A stretch of 64,000 bases of DNA from Haliscomenobacter sp. (GCA_016713275.1 JADJPL010000006.1:62001-126000), one strand, 5' to 3'; shown: positions 16,068 through 26,318, counted from the stretch's first letter. Made by a program: numbers and translations. The notes: generated by a model from the sequence alone, not told the origin.

Positions 16068-17923
16068 ATGAACGAGCTTCCAAAGGAAAAGAAGACCTTC
16101 CTTTTCAGTGATATTGAGGGTTCCACCCGCCTTGCTCAGCGGCTGGGAGAGGGCTATGCTTTTGTCCTGGACCGGTACCGGGCGATTTTTAGTTCTGCTT
16201 TGGGCGCCTTCCACGGGAAAGTGGTCGACACTGCCGGCGATGGTTTTTTTGCCGTATTCGACCATCCTTCCAGCGCGACGGCTTTTGCCACCACGCTTCA
16301 GCGCGCTTTTTCCGCCGAAAGCTGGGTTCGGGGCATCCGCCTGAAGGTGCGCATCGGCATCCACTCCGGAGAAGCGGTGGCTGCGGCTTCCGGGTTCATC
16401 GGACTGGAGGTACACCGGGCATCCAGGGTATGCAACGCCGCCCACGGAGGCCAGGTGCTGCTGTCGGAAGCCGCTGTCCAGCAACTGAAAAACCAGCTTC
16501 CCAAAGGCATCGACCTCCGTTTTCTCGGGGCCTTTATGCTTAAGGATTTCGATCAGGCGGAGCGAATCTATCAACTGCTCATTCCCGGGCTCCTTCGGAT
16601 TTTCCTCCTCCGCGCACCACGCTGCCTATCCACACCATCGCGGTGATGCCGTTCCGCAACCTGAGTTCCGATCCCGAGCAGGTGTATTTCTGCGAAGGCA
16701 TCGCCGAGGAGATCATCATTTCTCTGGGCAAAGTACCCGATCTTCAGGTCGTGGCCAGAGCTTCTTCCTTCGCCTTGCGGGAAAAAAATCTGGGCATCCC
16801 GGAGGCTGGCCGCCAGTTAAATGCGACCGTCATTCTGGAAGGCGCCGTGCGGAAAATCGGCAAGCAATTGCGCATCACGGCGGAACTCATCGATACCCAA
16901 TCGGGGATAAACCTCTGGTCCGGGCGGTTCGACCGTCAAATCGAAGATATTTTTGCCGTCCAGGATGAGATCGCCCAAAGCATTACCGCAGCGCTGAGAG
17001 TCAAACTGGGATCCCTGCAGATGCGAAACATCAGCATGGTGCAAACCACCAACGTCAATGCCTACGATTATTATATCCGGGGAAGAAGGCTTCTGAGCCA
17101 ATTCAGCAAACAGAGCGTGTTGTACGCCCAGCAGATGTTCGATAAAGCCATCTCCGAAGACGACAACTACGCGCTGGCCTATTCCGGGCTGGCCGATTGC
17201 TATGCCTATCTGTACCTTTACGATATGTCGACCCAGCAGAACCTCCAACTGGCCCAGCAGCTCAGTCTGAGGGCTATCGAAATCGATCCCCTGCTTGCCC
17301 GGGGGCACGTTTCGAGGGGAGTAGCCTTTTCGCTGGAAAATAAATATGAAGACTCGGAAGCGGCCTTCGAACGGGCGATTTCTCTGGACCCCCAATTGTT
17401 CGACGCATGGTATTGGTATGCCCGGGTTTGCTTCGTTCAGGGCAAGCTGGAAAAAGCGGCCCACCTGTTCGAAACCGCCAACCGCGTTCAACCCGAGGAC
17501 TTTCAATCGGCCCTGCTGGCCGGACAGGTCTACGCCGACTTGGGGCTGACCCAAAAGGCGGTGGAGGCCCGCAAGCGCGGAGTTGCTATTGCCGAACACT
17601 ACCTCAGCCTGAACCCAGGCGACGCCCGGGGGTATTACCTCGGCGCCAACGGGCTTATGGCGCTTGGCGAAACCGATAAAAGCCTCCAGTGGCTTCAGCG
17701 GGCGCTTACCCTCGATCCCGACGACGCCATGCTGCTCTACAACGCCGGCTGCATCTTTGCCCTGGCCGGAGACCAGGAAAAAGCATTTTCCACGCTGGAG
17801 CGGGCGGTTGGCGCCGGACTGAAACAAAAAGGCTGGTTTGAAAACGACAGCAACCTCGACAGCCTTCGATCCGACCCCAGGTTTCATGCATTGCTCGAAA
17901 AAATGGCGACGGTAGCGCCCTGA
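16068..17923 (+). CDS. Class III nucleotide cyclase-TolB-like-TPR protein (one frameshift)
   Basis: About 618 residues after correction, with three parts. First, a class III adenylate/guanylate cyclase domain: FLFSDIEGSTRL (first metal Asp), DTAGDGFFAVF (second metal Asp), and LEVHRASRV (catalytic Arg). Second, a TolB/FlgO-like segment (HTIAVMPFRNLSSDPEQVYF to about WSGRFDRQIEDIFAVQDEIA). Third, five or six tetratricopeptide repeats (for example YEDSEAAFERAISLDPQLFD). The frame breaks at the GG at 16597-16598; one more G gives LLRDFPPPRTTLPIHTIAVMPF and joins the parts. The fusion suggests a cyclase regulated by protein contacts. It converges on the pectinesterase gene with 25 bp between stops. 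Confidence 0.85.
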
Positions 17924-17948
17924 TCGGGAACACTCCAGGTGGGCCCCT

Positions 17949-20702
17949 TCACTGTACAGCCACCTTCAGTACTCCTTTGTATCCGCCTATGGTATAGTGG
18001 ACGATATACATCCCTTTGGTCAACCCCTCCATGGAAAGCGCGCTTACTCTCCGGGCGCGGAGCACCGCTTGTCCGTTCAGGTGGTAGACGGCGACTTTCT
18101 CCGCTTCTTCGCTAAGGTACAACGTGTTATTGGATGCAAAAACGCGGAATTGTTCAACCGGCGCTTGTACATCGGTGCCGGTGTCGACCATTAGCATTCC
18201 TTTTCCGGTAAACCATTCAGGCTTAGTATTCGCATCATAAGCGCCGGGGTCCATTGGGGTTCCGTTGATCACGGCGCGTTTCACCTTAACCAGCGTATCG
18301 AGCTGGATACGGCCATTGCCGGCCAGGTTGACGCGCAATTCATCTCCGGCGCATTGCTCGTGGCTCAGGGCTGCCAGGTTATCCAGGCCTATTTCGATTA
18401 ATCCCTGTCCGAAAGCGTTTGGGCTTTTGCCCTGGATCACGGCGATACTTCCCGGAAAAGCGCTGGCCATGGTGAGGTCCCAGATTCCGGAAAACCCGCT
18501 GTTGTCGCCGGAGAGAACCACGGTTGCGGTGTTTTTCGTGTCGGTACGTTGGTTCAAGGCCGTGATTTTGCCATTTCCGCAGATCGGGCCATCCAGCCGC
18601 ATGGCGTGGCCGGGAACTGCCCGGCTGTTCATATTGAGTGCAGCATTTCCAGAGACCACTAAAGGTGCGTTGAGCGTAAAGCCTGTCCCGGAAGTGGCGT
18701 AGCCGAAGCTGGCGCTCCCTTCCAGGTAGATGGTTCCGGTAGCGCCGTGTTCCCCGCGCAGCCTGATTCGGCCTCCGGATTGAACGACGATATCCGCTGG
18801 AAACACAAACGAAGTCGTTTCCATTTCTATCTGGGTATAGACCGTTTCCCCTGCCTCCGGCAGCAGGGCGGGCTGAAAATGCGCAGGGTTGTCCCAGTTT
18901 CCGTTGGCTCCTCCTTTGAAAGTGAACTTGCCGGGACGGCCTATAGTGAGGATACCGCTTCCGGAGATCCAGTTGGGGTGGGTAGCTGCAGAATAAACCC
19001 CGGGGACTTGCAGGCTGCCTCCAAGATACAACTCCCGCAGTACGACATCCGCCTGGAGTTGAAGCCGTCCGCCGGGTTGCAGGGACAATGGTGTTTCAGC
19101 AAACATCGCGTCGCTGGTTTCGATGATAAGCGTCGCCAGGGTGTCTACGATAACCGTTCGGGGCCTGCCTAGGGAGTTCGTTTTGGCTGCCGCCACACTA
19201 CCGAAAACAATCGCCCAAAACCCGCTAAAGTTGGAATTATCGCCATTCAGTCTGAGCGTTCCTGCTCCGGTCTTTTCTATCCGGTGTACCCCGGTCAAAG
19301 TGGCGTTGAGGGCAAACGTATCGCCAACGGAAATGGAGAGGCTGTCTTTCGTACGAATTCTTCCATCGAGGCGGACATTCGCCGCCGCTAAAATGGAGGC
19401 GCCGCCAATGGCGAGGTAGACGACCTCACTTGGGGCGCTAACGGCCAGGGTGGCTCCATTGGTCAGCGTCAGATCGGCAGGAAAACGGCCCCCGTCGGCT
19501 GTAATGGTAAATCCGCCATCGACATAAGCGGCCTGGCTGCTATCAGGCACGGCCTGGGGGTCCCAATTACCGGGCAATAACCATCCGGAACCAGCTCCGG
19601 CCCCGGTCCATTTAAAGGTAGCCGTAACGGGCGCTGTTGCGCTTGGATCCCAGCCATCGCTGCCGGATACGACGCTTTGAAGGGTATATTTTGGGGCTTC
19701 CTCGTCGGTTAGCGCACGAAGCCCCGTCCATTTCGCCCGGCCGCTCCTATTGGCGCCCGGCCCCGTGTTTTTGTATTCGTACAGATGCAGATTGGCGCTC
19801 GTATCCGCATAGGGCATATTCCATTTGTCCGGCCAGCCGAGCGGGTTGATCTTTTCCGTCATATCGCAATACAGCCAGGCGACTTTCGGATAGTTGTGCC
19901 AGGGGCGGCCCAGGGCGACCAACGCGCCGTCGTCTCCCGGCCTGGGGCTGTTGAGTGCGTAGGTCAGTTTACATTGGTTAAAAACAAACCCATATGGCTG
20001 ATTCAGGCCGGTAGAGGGCGCGGTAATCCATCCACCTCCCCAGCTCCGGATCTCGCAGCCCTGAAAAAAAACAGTCCCGCTGCCATAAAGATAATCGGTT
20101 CGGCCAATGACCAGGCAGTTCTCAAAGTAGGCTCGTTTGGCATCGCTCCAAAAGTAAATTGTATCCTGATAGCTGCTGAAGTTGCAATTTCGGAAAATCG
20201 CCCGGTCGCCGCGAAGGGTCAGTGCCAGGGCTTGCCCGACAGGACCGGCGGTATTTTGGATGGTCAGGTTTTCGGCCCGGAAATCATCGGCTATGACGGT
20301 CAGGGTTGCCGAAGTACGGATATTGTCTCCCTGCCATTTTTTGGCATCTTCCGCCGGACATTTGTTCTCGTATCCGCCGGCGCTGCAATCGTACACGTGG
20401 TAGCTGATAATAGTTTCGTCCCGGCTTTCTCCAATCAGGACGATACGCGCCTTGGTAGCGGGTACGATCAGCTTTTCGGTGTTATACAACCCCTGCTTGA
20501 TGAAGATCAACGTAGGCGTTGGGCTATTGTCTGGAACGGCATTTATGGCATCCTGGATTTTGGTAAAATCACCGGACCCGTCGAGGGCTACGGTGATGTC
20601 TGGAGAGAAGCCCTGTGCGGACAGGGCGCTAAAAGCGGCTCCTGTAAACAGGAAAGCGAGGAGAAGCAGCCCGGTGAGAAAGCGTTGACGCAGTAGGATC
20701 AT
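17949..20702 (-). CDS. Secreted pectinesterase (CE8) with type IX sorting domain
   Basis: A 917-residue secreted protein. After a signal peptide (ending LSAQG) residues about 35-350 form a CE8 pectin methylesterase beta-helix. Its site is complete: QALAL, YQDTIYFWSD (first Asp), GRTDYLYGSG (second Asp) and LGRPWHNY (Arg/Trp). It removes methyl esters from pectin. Residues 365-830 contain two related beta-rich segments (FKWTGAGAGSGWLLPGNWDP and FTFKGGANGNWDNPAHFQP) like passenger repeats. The last 75 residues are a type IX secretion C-terminal domain (AVYHLNGQAVL then GLTKGMYIVHYTIGG), so it is sent through the outer membrane and probably anchored on the surface. No other pectin genes are nearby. 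Confidence 0.92.
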   Translation of the reverse strand: MILLRQRFLTGLLLLAFLFTGAAFSALSAQGFSPDITVALDGSGDFTKIQDAINAVPDNSPTPTLIFIKQGLYNTEKLIVPATKARIVLIGESRDETIISYHVYDCSAGGYENKCPAEDAKKWQGDNIRTSATLTVIADDFRAENLTIQNTAGPVGQALALTLRGDRAIFRNCNFSSYQDTIYFWSDAKRAYFENCLVIGRTDYLYGSGTVFFQGCEIRSWGGGWITAPSTGLNQPYGFVFNQCKLTYALNSPRPGDDGALVALGRPWHNYPKVAWLYCDMTEKINPLGWPDKWNMPYADTSANLHLYEYKNTGPGANRSGRAKWTGLRALTDEEAPKYTLQSVVSGSDGWDPSATAPVTATFKWTGAGAGSGWLLPGNWDPQAVPDSSQAAYVDGGFTITADGGRFPADLTLTNGATLAVSAPSEVVYLAIGGASILAAANVRLDGRIRTKDSLSISVGDTFALNATLTGVHRIEKTGAGTLRLNGDNSNFSGFWAIVFGSVAAAKTNSLGRPRTVIVDTLATLIIETSDAMFAETPLSLQPGGRLQLQADVVLRELYLGGSLQVPGVYSAATHPNWISGSGILTIGRPGKFTFKGGANGNWDNPAHFQPALLPEAGETVYTQIEMETTSFVFPADIVVQSGGRIRLRGEHGATGTIYLEGSASFGYATSGTGFTLNAPLVVSGNAALNMNSRAVPGHAMRLDGPICGNGKITALNQRTDTKNTATVVLSGDNSGFSGIWDLTMASAFPGSIAVIQGKSPNAFGQGLIEIGLDNLAALSHEQCAGDELRVNLAGNGRIQLDTLVKVKRAVINGTPMDPGAYDANTKPEWFTGKGMLMVDTGTDVQAPVEQFRVFASNNTLYLSEEAEKVAVYHLNGQAVLRARRVSALSMEGLTKGMYIVHYTIGGYKGVLKVAVQ

Positions 20703-20805
20703 GGAAGTCTTTTTATTGAACGACTAAGTTAACGCGTGCCGTCCGACGCCAGGCAGCAGGAATTCACAATAGGATAGCCGTAATTTTTGGCTGGCCTTCG
20801 TTCCG

Positions 20806-22524
20806 CTAAAATTGAAAATAAATAAACGGCACCACGCCCGATCCGGCGGTCTGAATCGTCAGCCAGATCAACAGAGCGAAGACAACTGATTGGACGAGCA
20901 CCGGGCTTTTGATGTAGACGTGCTCCAGGGTTTGGTAAACTGCGGAAGGGAGGTAGTGTAAAAACAAACCCAGGGTCATCAGTCCCAGCGCCCAGGGGTA
21001 AGCCTGAACAACCTGCGGAACCAATTCGGGATGGAATGATCCGGTAATTTGCCCAAGCATTTCCGCAACGGTTTGGAGGGGCGGCTGTACGCTGCCAATG
21101 GCTCCCGACCGGAACAGGATCCAGCCAAAGGTGACAAAATGAAAGGTGAACGCCATGCGCACCAGACGCCGCAGCCCGGCGCCTGCGCGTGGATGAAGCG
21201 CCGGCAGAAGCATCAGAACCCAAACCGCGAGAATTGCCCCGTTGCCCAGGGTGTATCGCCAGAAAGGCGCTGCTTCCAGGCTTCCGTCCGCCAGGCGAAG
21301 CCAAAGAGAGCCCTGGATGCCCAGTTGCAGAATGGCCAGCAGCCAGAAAGCCGTGATGGGTGTGCGGTCCGGGAGGTCCTCCGCGCCCCTGGGATGGAAA
21401 AAGCGCTCGAAAGCCAGACCTAACCCGTGTAGCCCGCCCCAAATGACATAAACCCAGCTCGCGCCATGCCAAAGGCCGCCCAAAAGCATGGTGAGCATGA
21501 GGCTCAGGAAGGTTCTGAACCTGCCCTTGCGGCTACCTCCCAGGGAGATATATAAATAGTCGCGAAGCCAGGAGGAAAGCGAGATATGCCAGCGCCGCCA
21601 AAAATCCTGGATGGAATCGGCCTGGTAAGGGCGGCGAAAATTTTCGGGCAACCAGAAACCCATCAGCAGCGCAAGCCCAATGGCCATATCCGAATACCCG
21701 GAGAAGTCACAATAGATTTGAACCGCATATCCATAGGCGGCCAGCAGGTTTTCCAGCCCAGAGTACAACAGCGGCGCATCAAAAACCCGGTCAACGAAGT
21801 TGACACTCAAATAGTCCGACAACACCGATTTTTTGAACAACCCGCTCATAATCAGGACAAAACCTTGGCCCATTTGCTCCCGCGACAGCGACAGCGGCCT
21901 GCGGATCTGCGGCAAAAAATCAGCTGCCCGGACGATAGGCCCTGCCACCAACTGCGGGAAGAAACTGATGTAAAAGGCAAAATCCATAAAGGCTTTTCCC
22001 CAGTCCAGCCGTGTTTTGGCGCCTGCACTCAAGGGATTAAGGCTTTTACGGTAAATGTCAATGGTATAGCTCAGGGTTTGGAAAGTATAAAAAGAAATCC
22101 CTGCCGGGAGGAATAACGCCCCAATACTCCAGGATTGCCCGGTGGCCAGCTTCCAGGTGTCCAGGAACAGGAGGCTGTATTTGTAATAGATCAAAACCCC
22201 CAGGCTGCTCCCGATACTGCACCAAAGCAGGGCAAAACGGGCCAGCCGCCGCTGGGTAAGGTACATCAGGTGCCCCAGGATAAAGTTGATTCCGGTGGTG
22301 GCCAACAGCAGCAAAAAGAACCATCCGCTGGACTTATAATAGAAAAATAAGGAAAACGCCAACAAATACAGGATGCGCAGGTTGGTCCGCTTCAACAGGA
22401 AAAGATACCCCGCGTACAGGAACAGGAAAAACAGGAAAAAGGCGGTGCTGTTGAACAGCAAAGGCCTGCCAGGATCGTACACCAGCAAATCAGTGAGTTC
22501 CTGCCAGTTAATTTGTCCCTTCAT
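20806..22524 (-). CDS. MBOAT-family membrane O-acyltransferase (AlgI/PatA-like)
   Basis: A 572-residue polytopic membrane protein with about 12 helices. The core MBOAT signature is intact: IYCDFSGYSDMAIGLALLMG, the Asn/Asp-rich FRRPYQADSIQDFWRRWHIS, and the catalytic histidine in LLGGLWHGASW. AlgI, DltB and PatA relatives pass acetyl groups across the cytoplasmic membrane to a periplasmic acceptor. It is the last gene of a three-gene operon after two SGNH proteins, overlapping the preceding one by 17 bp, the classic layout for O-acetylation of an exopolysaccharide or peptidoglycan. The acceptor cannot be told here. Confidence 0.92.
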   Translation of the reverse strand: MKGQINWQELTDLLVYDPGRPLLFNSTAFFLFFLFLYAGYLFLLKRTNLRILYLLAFSLFFYYKSSGWFFLLLLATTGINFILGHLMYLTQRRLARFALLWCSIGSSLGVLIYYKYSLLFLDTWKLATGQSWSIGALFLPAGISFYTFQTLSYTIDIYRKSLNPLSAGAKTRLDWGKAFMDFAFYISFFPQLVAGPIVRAADFLPQIRRPLSLSREQMGQGFVLIMSGLFKKSVLSDYLSVNFVDRVFDAPLLYSGLENLLAAYGYAVQIYCDFSGYSDMAIGLALLMGFWLPENFRRPYQADSIQDFWRRWHISLSSWLRDYLYISLGGSRKGRFRTFLSLMLTMLLGGLWHGASWVYVIWGGLHGLGLAFERFFHPRGAEDLPDRTPITAFWLLAILQLGIQGSLWLRLADGSLEAAPFWRYTLGNGAILAVWVLMLLPALHPRAGAGLRRLVRMAFTFHFVTFGWILFRSGAIGSVQPPLQTVAEMLGQITGSFHPELVPQVVQAYPWALGLMTLGLFLHYLPSAVYQTLEHVYIKSPVLVQSVVFALLIWLTIQTAGSGVVPFIYFQF

Positions 22525-23740
22525 ACCATTCCATTAGGTCGTTGAATAGTAATTTTCCGATCCAATCGTACCCGGCCTGGGTAAAATGCACCTCGTCGCC
22601 GTGCGCTAACCCTTTGCTTTTCCATTGCCGGATGGAGCCTTCCCCGCCCATTGCCTCGAAGAGGTCCCAGACCGCGCACCGGTATTTTGCAGCCGCCTGA
22701 AGCACCATGTCCCGGTATACGGCTCCCTGGGGGTTTGGCAACCCGCTTTTAAGGCGGGTATCGGGGGGCGTCCAAAGGAGCAGGGGCGTTCCTGGTAGGG
22801 CCTGGATTGTTTTTTGCAAAAATCCCTCCAGTTCTCCGCGCAGTTCTTCCTTGCGAAAAGGGCGCAGCAGCGACTCGTTGGTGCCCAGGGTGACGATCAC
22901 CAGGTCGGGTTTCAGCGCCGGAATCTGGCGGAAGAACTGCTCGGCGTGGTGGTAATGGTAAAAGGTGGCGCCGTTCAGCCCGGCGGCATGATAAAGCACC
23001 CCGGTTTTTCCTTTTTCAAAGGAAATCCCGTACAAAAGGGCGCCTTTGGAAGCGCTGTTCGCGGTTTGGACGCCAGTAAACCGGACTTTCCTCACCGGAC
23101 TTTCCAGTTCGTAAGCGGCAGGGAAACTGTTTTCTTTAGAAGGGTAAGTTTTTCCCCCAGGGCCAGTCACCGACGGCGGGGCTTGCCCTGGCTCGGCAAA
23201 CCACCGGATCTGGTCAAAGGAATTATCGAGAGACGCATGGGGCTTGAGTTCCACTTCCAGCGTGAAGGAAGCGGAAGCGGTGCGCAGCGAGGACCCGCTG
23301 AGCCCCACAGGCGGCCCTCCTTGCTGGAAAGTTCGCAAACGGCCATCCCACGCAGCATTGCTTTGAGCGATCACGTCCAGCGTGTTGTGGCTTCCTGCCA
23401 GCTTCAACGGGAGGACCAGCCCCCGGCCCGCTGCGCCGAAGCGCTCCTGGAGCCGGTCGCGCAGCGCGCCAGGAAGAAACCCTGCCTGCACATGGGAATC
23501 CCCTATGTGAAGGATCACCACCCGGTCGCGCTTCCCTTGCTCCAGTTCCCGGAGCTTGGCCAGAAAAGGGGCGAGGATAACGGTCGACGGTCGACGGTTG
23601 ACGGTTGACGGTTGACGGTTGACGGGGGACGGGGGATGGGGGATGGGGAACGGGGGATGGGGAACGGGGGATGGCCGACGGGGGACGGTCGACGGAGCAG
23701 CCAGCATCAAGATCCAGATTAGCGTCGGATAGATTGTCAT
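22508..23740 (-). CDS. SGNH-family O-acetyl transfer protein, second of pair
   Basis: A 410-residue periplasmic SGNH protein. A short hydrophobic N-terminus (MTIYPTLIWILMLAA) is followed by a Pro/Arg/Val-rich repeat region (about residues 17-55) coded by a heptamer DNA array. The SGNH domain follows: ILHIGDSHVQAGF (Ser of block I), the block III asparagine in VTLGTNES, and the Asp-x-x-His pair in GDEVHFTQAGY. Such proteins take acetyl groups from an MBOAT partner and place them on polysaccharide. It starts in a TAATG overlap with the stop of the first SGNH gene and overlaps the MBOAT gene by 17 bp, so translation of all three is probably coupled. Confidence 0.85.
   Translation of the reverse strand: MTIYPTLIWILMLAAPSTVPRRPSPVPHPPFPIPHPPSPVNRQPSTVNRRPSTVILAPFLAKLRELEQGKRDRVVILHIGDSHVQAGFLPGALRDRLQERFGAAGRGLVLPLKLAGSHNTLDVIAQSNAAWDGRLRTFQQGGPPVGLSGSSLRTASASFTLEVELKPHASLDNSFDQIRWFAEPGQAPPSVTGPGGKTYPSKENSFPAAYELESPVRKVRFTGVQTANSASKGALLYGISFEKGKTGVLYHAAGLNGATFYHYHHAEQFFRQIPALKPDLVIVTLGTNESLLRPFRKEELRGELEGFLQKTIQALPGTPLLLWTPPDTRLKSGLPNPQGAVYRDMVLQAAAKYRCAVWDLFEAMGGEGSIRQWKSKGLAHGDEVHFTQAGYDWIGKLLFNDLMEWYEGTN
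23582..23693. repeat. Heptamer tandem array inside the second SGNH gene
   Basis: Sixteen 7-base units: GGTCGAC x2, GGTTGAC x4, then GGGGGAC, GGGGGAT and GGGGAAC variants (plus strand). The array encodes the low-complexity linker between the membrane anchor and the catalytic domain. Seven is not a multiple of three, so gain or loss of one unit would shift the frame and cut off the enzyme. Confidence 0.9.
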
Positions 23741-25286
23741 TAGCGCAAAGGATCAGATGGATTCGTGAGCGAAGATTCGTCCCGGGCTTCGGTTTGCGCC
23801 TGTTTCCGGTACTGGTCGACGCCGGTTGTGAAGAACTTTAGCAGGTAGTTGCTCGCCACATCGGCGCCCTGAAAGTTGAAATGGGTATAGTCTCGGTTGG
23901 CCAACCGTTTTCGTTCCACCCATTCGATCATCGCGCCCTCGCCTCCCATGGCTTCGTAGAGGCTGAAGAAGGCGGCCCCGCATCGGAATGCGGCCCGGCG
24001 CTGGGCTGCGTGAATGCGGGGGATGCTGGGGTCGGTGCGCATGACGCCATTGATCCGCGTACTTTTGTCGGGCACGCCAACGACCAGAACCGACACGCCG
24101 GGCAGCGTTTTTTGAAAATGCTGAATGACGGCAATCAGCTGGTCCTCATACCAGCGGTAGTCCCGCAATTTGGGATTGAGGACGTTGAGCCCGAATTGAA
24201 GCGCAACGAGGTCATAATCCAGGTACTCCTGGAACTGGCGGAGCATTTCCGGATGGATATTCAGCAGCCCGGCGCCGCTGTTGCCGCGAAGGGAAAAGTT
24301 GTCGAGGATGACCCCATACTCGGTCTCCATACTCACGCCATAAACGGCAAGGTTGTTCGGAATGGCAAATTCGAGGCGAAGCCTGGAAACTTTTTCCGCT
24401 GGCAGGGCGAGGCAGTTCAGCAGACCGGTTCCGGCGCTAAGGGGGAGGTCGTGGCGCTCTTCTTGCGTTATGGCGTGAACACGCCCCAGAACCGCGCCGG
24501 GCTCCTGGGATGCAGAGGGCGGAGCGGCGTAAAACAAGCGGGTTTTCGGAAAATACTGGGCGCCGTCGAATAATGGGCTTGCGCCAAATTGAACCCAGTA
24601 TTTGGATTCCATCACCTGCATGGCATCGGAAGCCGGGCTGGAAACGGCGGAGTCCGGCTCGACGGAGGCCTGGAATTCCCAGGAGTTCATCGCGGTAAAG
24701 TACTTTCCATCAATCCCGACCGGTAGCGCTTTGTGGTTTTTTCTGCCTGTTCTGAATTGGTACCAGTTGTTGGAGGCATCCTGGCGCACCGAGCGGCGAA
24801 AATGCTTGACCGAAGGAAGGAGGACACGAATCCCACGCCGGCGCCCCCCAAACCGGTTTTGAAGGCTGTCGCGCAGGGTTTGGGTGATCAGGTCGCCTTC
24901 GATGGAGGAATCCCGTAGTAGGCGATCCGGACCTGTTCTTTTTTCTGCCAATGCTTTAAAGAAAGCCGATAACGTTTCGATGCCCTGATAGGTTTGGTTT
25001 GCTTCGCTGAATGCGTCCGCAGGCAGAACGGCTGCCAGGTCGCTGGAGACAGAGAGGCTGTCGGCGCTATGGGGCAGCAATTCGGCATCCATCTGGGAAT
25101 AGGAAGCGGCCGAAGCAGACTCGGGGTCCCCTTCTTCCGCCGGTTGCCAGAACCAGGCCAAAGGGATATAGTTCCTCGTGTGCCCCTGAGCCAGGGAACC
25201 TTTGGATAGACCCACGGATACAGACACAGCCAACCAGCGGCAAAGGCCAGTACAGCAAATGTCCGGTAAAACAGCTTACGCTCCAT
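23740..25286 (-). CDS. SGNH-family O-acetyl transfer protein, first of pair (three indels)
   Basis: About 515 residues after correction. N-terminal membrane anchor (FAVLAFAAGWLCLYPWVY), a linker, then an SGNH domain: block I IAYYGDSSIEGDLI, block III asparagine in LQFGLNVL, and the C-terminal Asp-His pair in RDYTHFNFQGADV. Three indels were inferred: one base missing near 25188 (joins VPWLQGHTRNYIP), one extra T in the T6 run at 24939-24944, and one missing C at 24912-24914. The last two compensate and restore the active-site block. First gene of the operon with the second SGNH and the MBOAT protein; its stop overlaps the next start. AlgX/AlgJ/PatB-like roles are the best analogy. Confidence 0.82.
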
Positions 25287-25516
25287 AACCGGCTACAGGT
25301 TTCTTTGAGGATAATGGAGGCTACCTATGCGCTTATGCCATGGGAAAATTGCGACTTAACTTTTCATGGGAAGAAAAGGGATCTGGGGCTGTTCGTGGGA
25401 TTATTTGGTATTCAGATCGTCGTAGTAGGATTTCAAGCCTTTCGGATGCGGCTGGTTTCCCGGATGCGGCTGGTCCGTCAAACGTTGTCCCCTGACCCTG
25501 GGGTCAGATGGAATGG

Positions 25517-25562
<46 letters not shown>

Positions 25563-25604
25563 GGGAAAATTACAAAAAAATGGCGAAACAAGTTTGTACG
25601 GAAA

Positions 25605-25634
25605 TTTGAAAAAACAGGAAAAACCCAATCTTTG
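25605..25634 (+). promoter_or_regulatory. Promoter of the tatD-tcdA pair
   Basis: TTTG (25605-25608), 18-base spacer, then AATCTTTG (25627-25634), one mismatch from TAnnTTTG. The ATG of the tatD-like gene is 21 bases further on. Confidence 0.5.
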
Positions 25635-25655
25635 CTGCTTGTATGAGCTAACGCC

Positions 25656-26318
25656 ATGAAATATATTGATTTTCACACCCATGCCTCCCGTTTGCCAGAT
25701 GCCCATTGCCTGAGCATCCGCTCCTTTCACCAGGAAGAAGAGGAAGCTTGCACCGGCTGGTCCTGGCCTTGTTCGGCGGGGCTGCATCCCTGGATGCTGG
25801 ACCCGGAGCAGATGGCCGGGCAATGGGCGTGGCTGGAGCGGGCTCTCCAGGCGCCCCAGGTCCGGATGGTGGGAGAAGCCGGATTAGACCGGCTGCGCGG
25901 TCCGGAACTGGCGTTCCAGCAATCCTGTTTCGAGCGCCAGCTGGAAATGGCCGTCCAGCACCGAAAACCGGTGGTCATCCATTGCGTACGTGCCTTTTCG
26001 GAGCTCCGGCAAAGCATATTGCGGGTCAATCCTGGGGTGGACCTGACCTTGCACGGGTTTAATAAATCTTCCGAGTTGGCTGCTTTGTTTCTGGAGATCG
26101 GCGCGTCTCTATCGTTTGGCGCAGCGATCCTTCGAAAGGATCAACCTGCGGTTTCCGCGTTGAGAACCGTTCCCGTGGACAGGCTCTGGCTGGAAACCGA
26201 CGATAGCGGAGTGGCGATCGAAGCCATTTACGCCTGCGCCGCCGAGGCAAAGGGTGTGCCCGAAGAAGAATTGACTCATCGCCTTTATGAACGCGCAAAA
26301 AAATGGGGGTTGGTATGA
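25656..26318 (+). CDS. TatD-family metal-dependent hydrolase
   Basis: A 220-residue cytoplasmic TIM-barrel hydrolase, shorter than E. coli TatD (260). Metal ligands are visible in order: IDFHTH (HxH), GEAGLD (Glu), VVIHCVRA (His), LTLHGFN (His) and LWLETDD (Asp). TatD proteins act as DNases or deacylases; the substrate is uncertain. The start codon is 22 bases after the promoter. Its stop overlaps the tcdA start (ATGA), so the two are translationally coupled. The middle loops are shorter than in TatD proper. Confidence 0.85.
   Translation: MKYIDFHTHASRLPDAHCLSIRSFHQEEEEACTGWSWPCSAGLHPWMLDPEQMAGQWAWLERALQAPQVRMVGEAGLDRLRGPELAFQQSCFERQLEMAVQHRKPVVIHCVRAFSELRQSILRVNPGVDLTLHGFNKSSELAALFLEIGASLSFGAAILRKDQPAVSALRTVPVDRLWLETDDSGVAIEAIYACAAEAKGVPEEELTHRLYERAKKWGLV

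Noticed and set aside
20806..25286. Defence or immunity island
   Set aside because: All three genes fit the well-known MBOAT/SGNH O-acetylation pattern.
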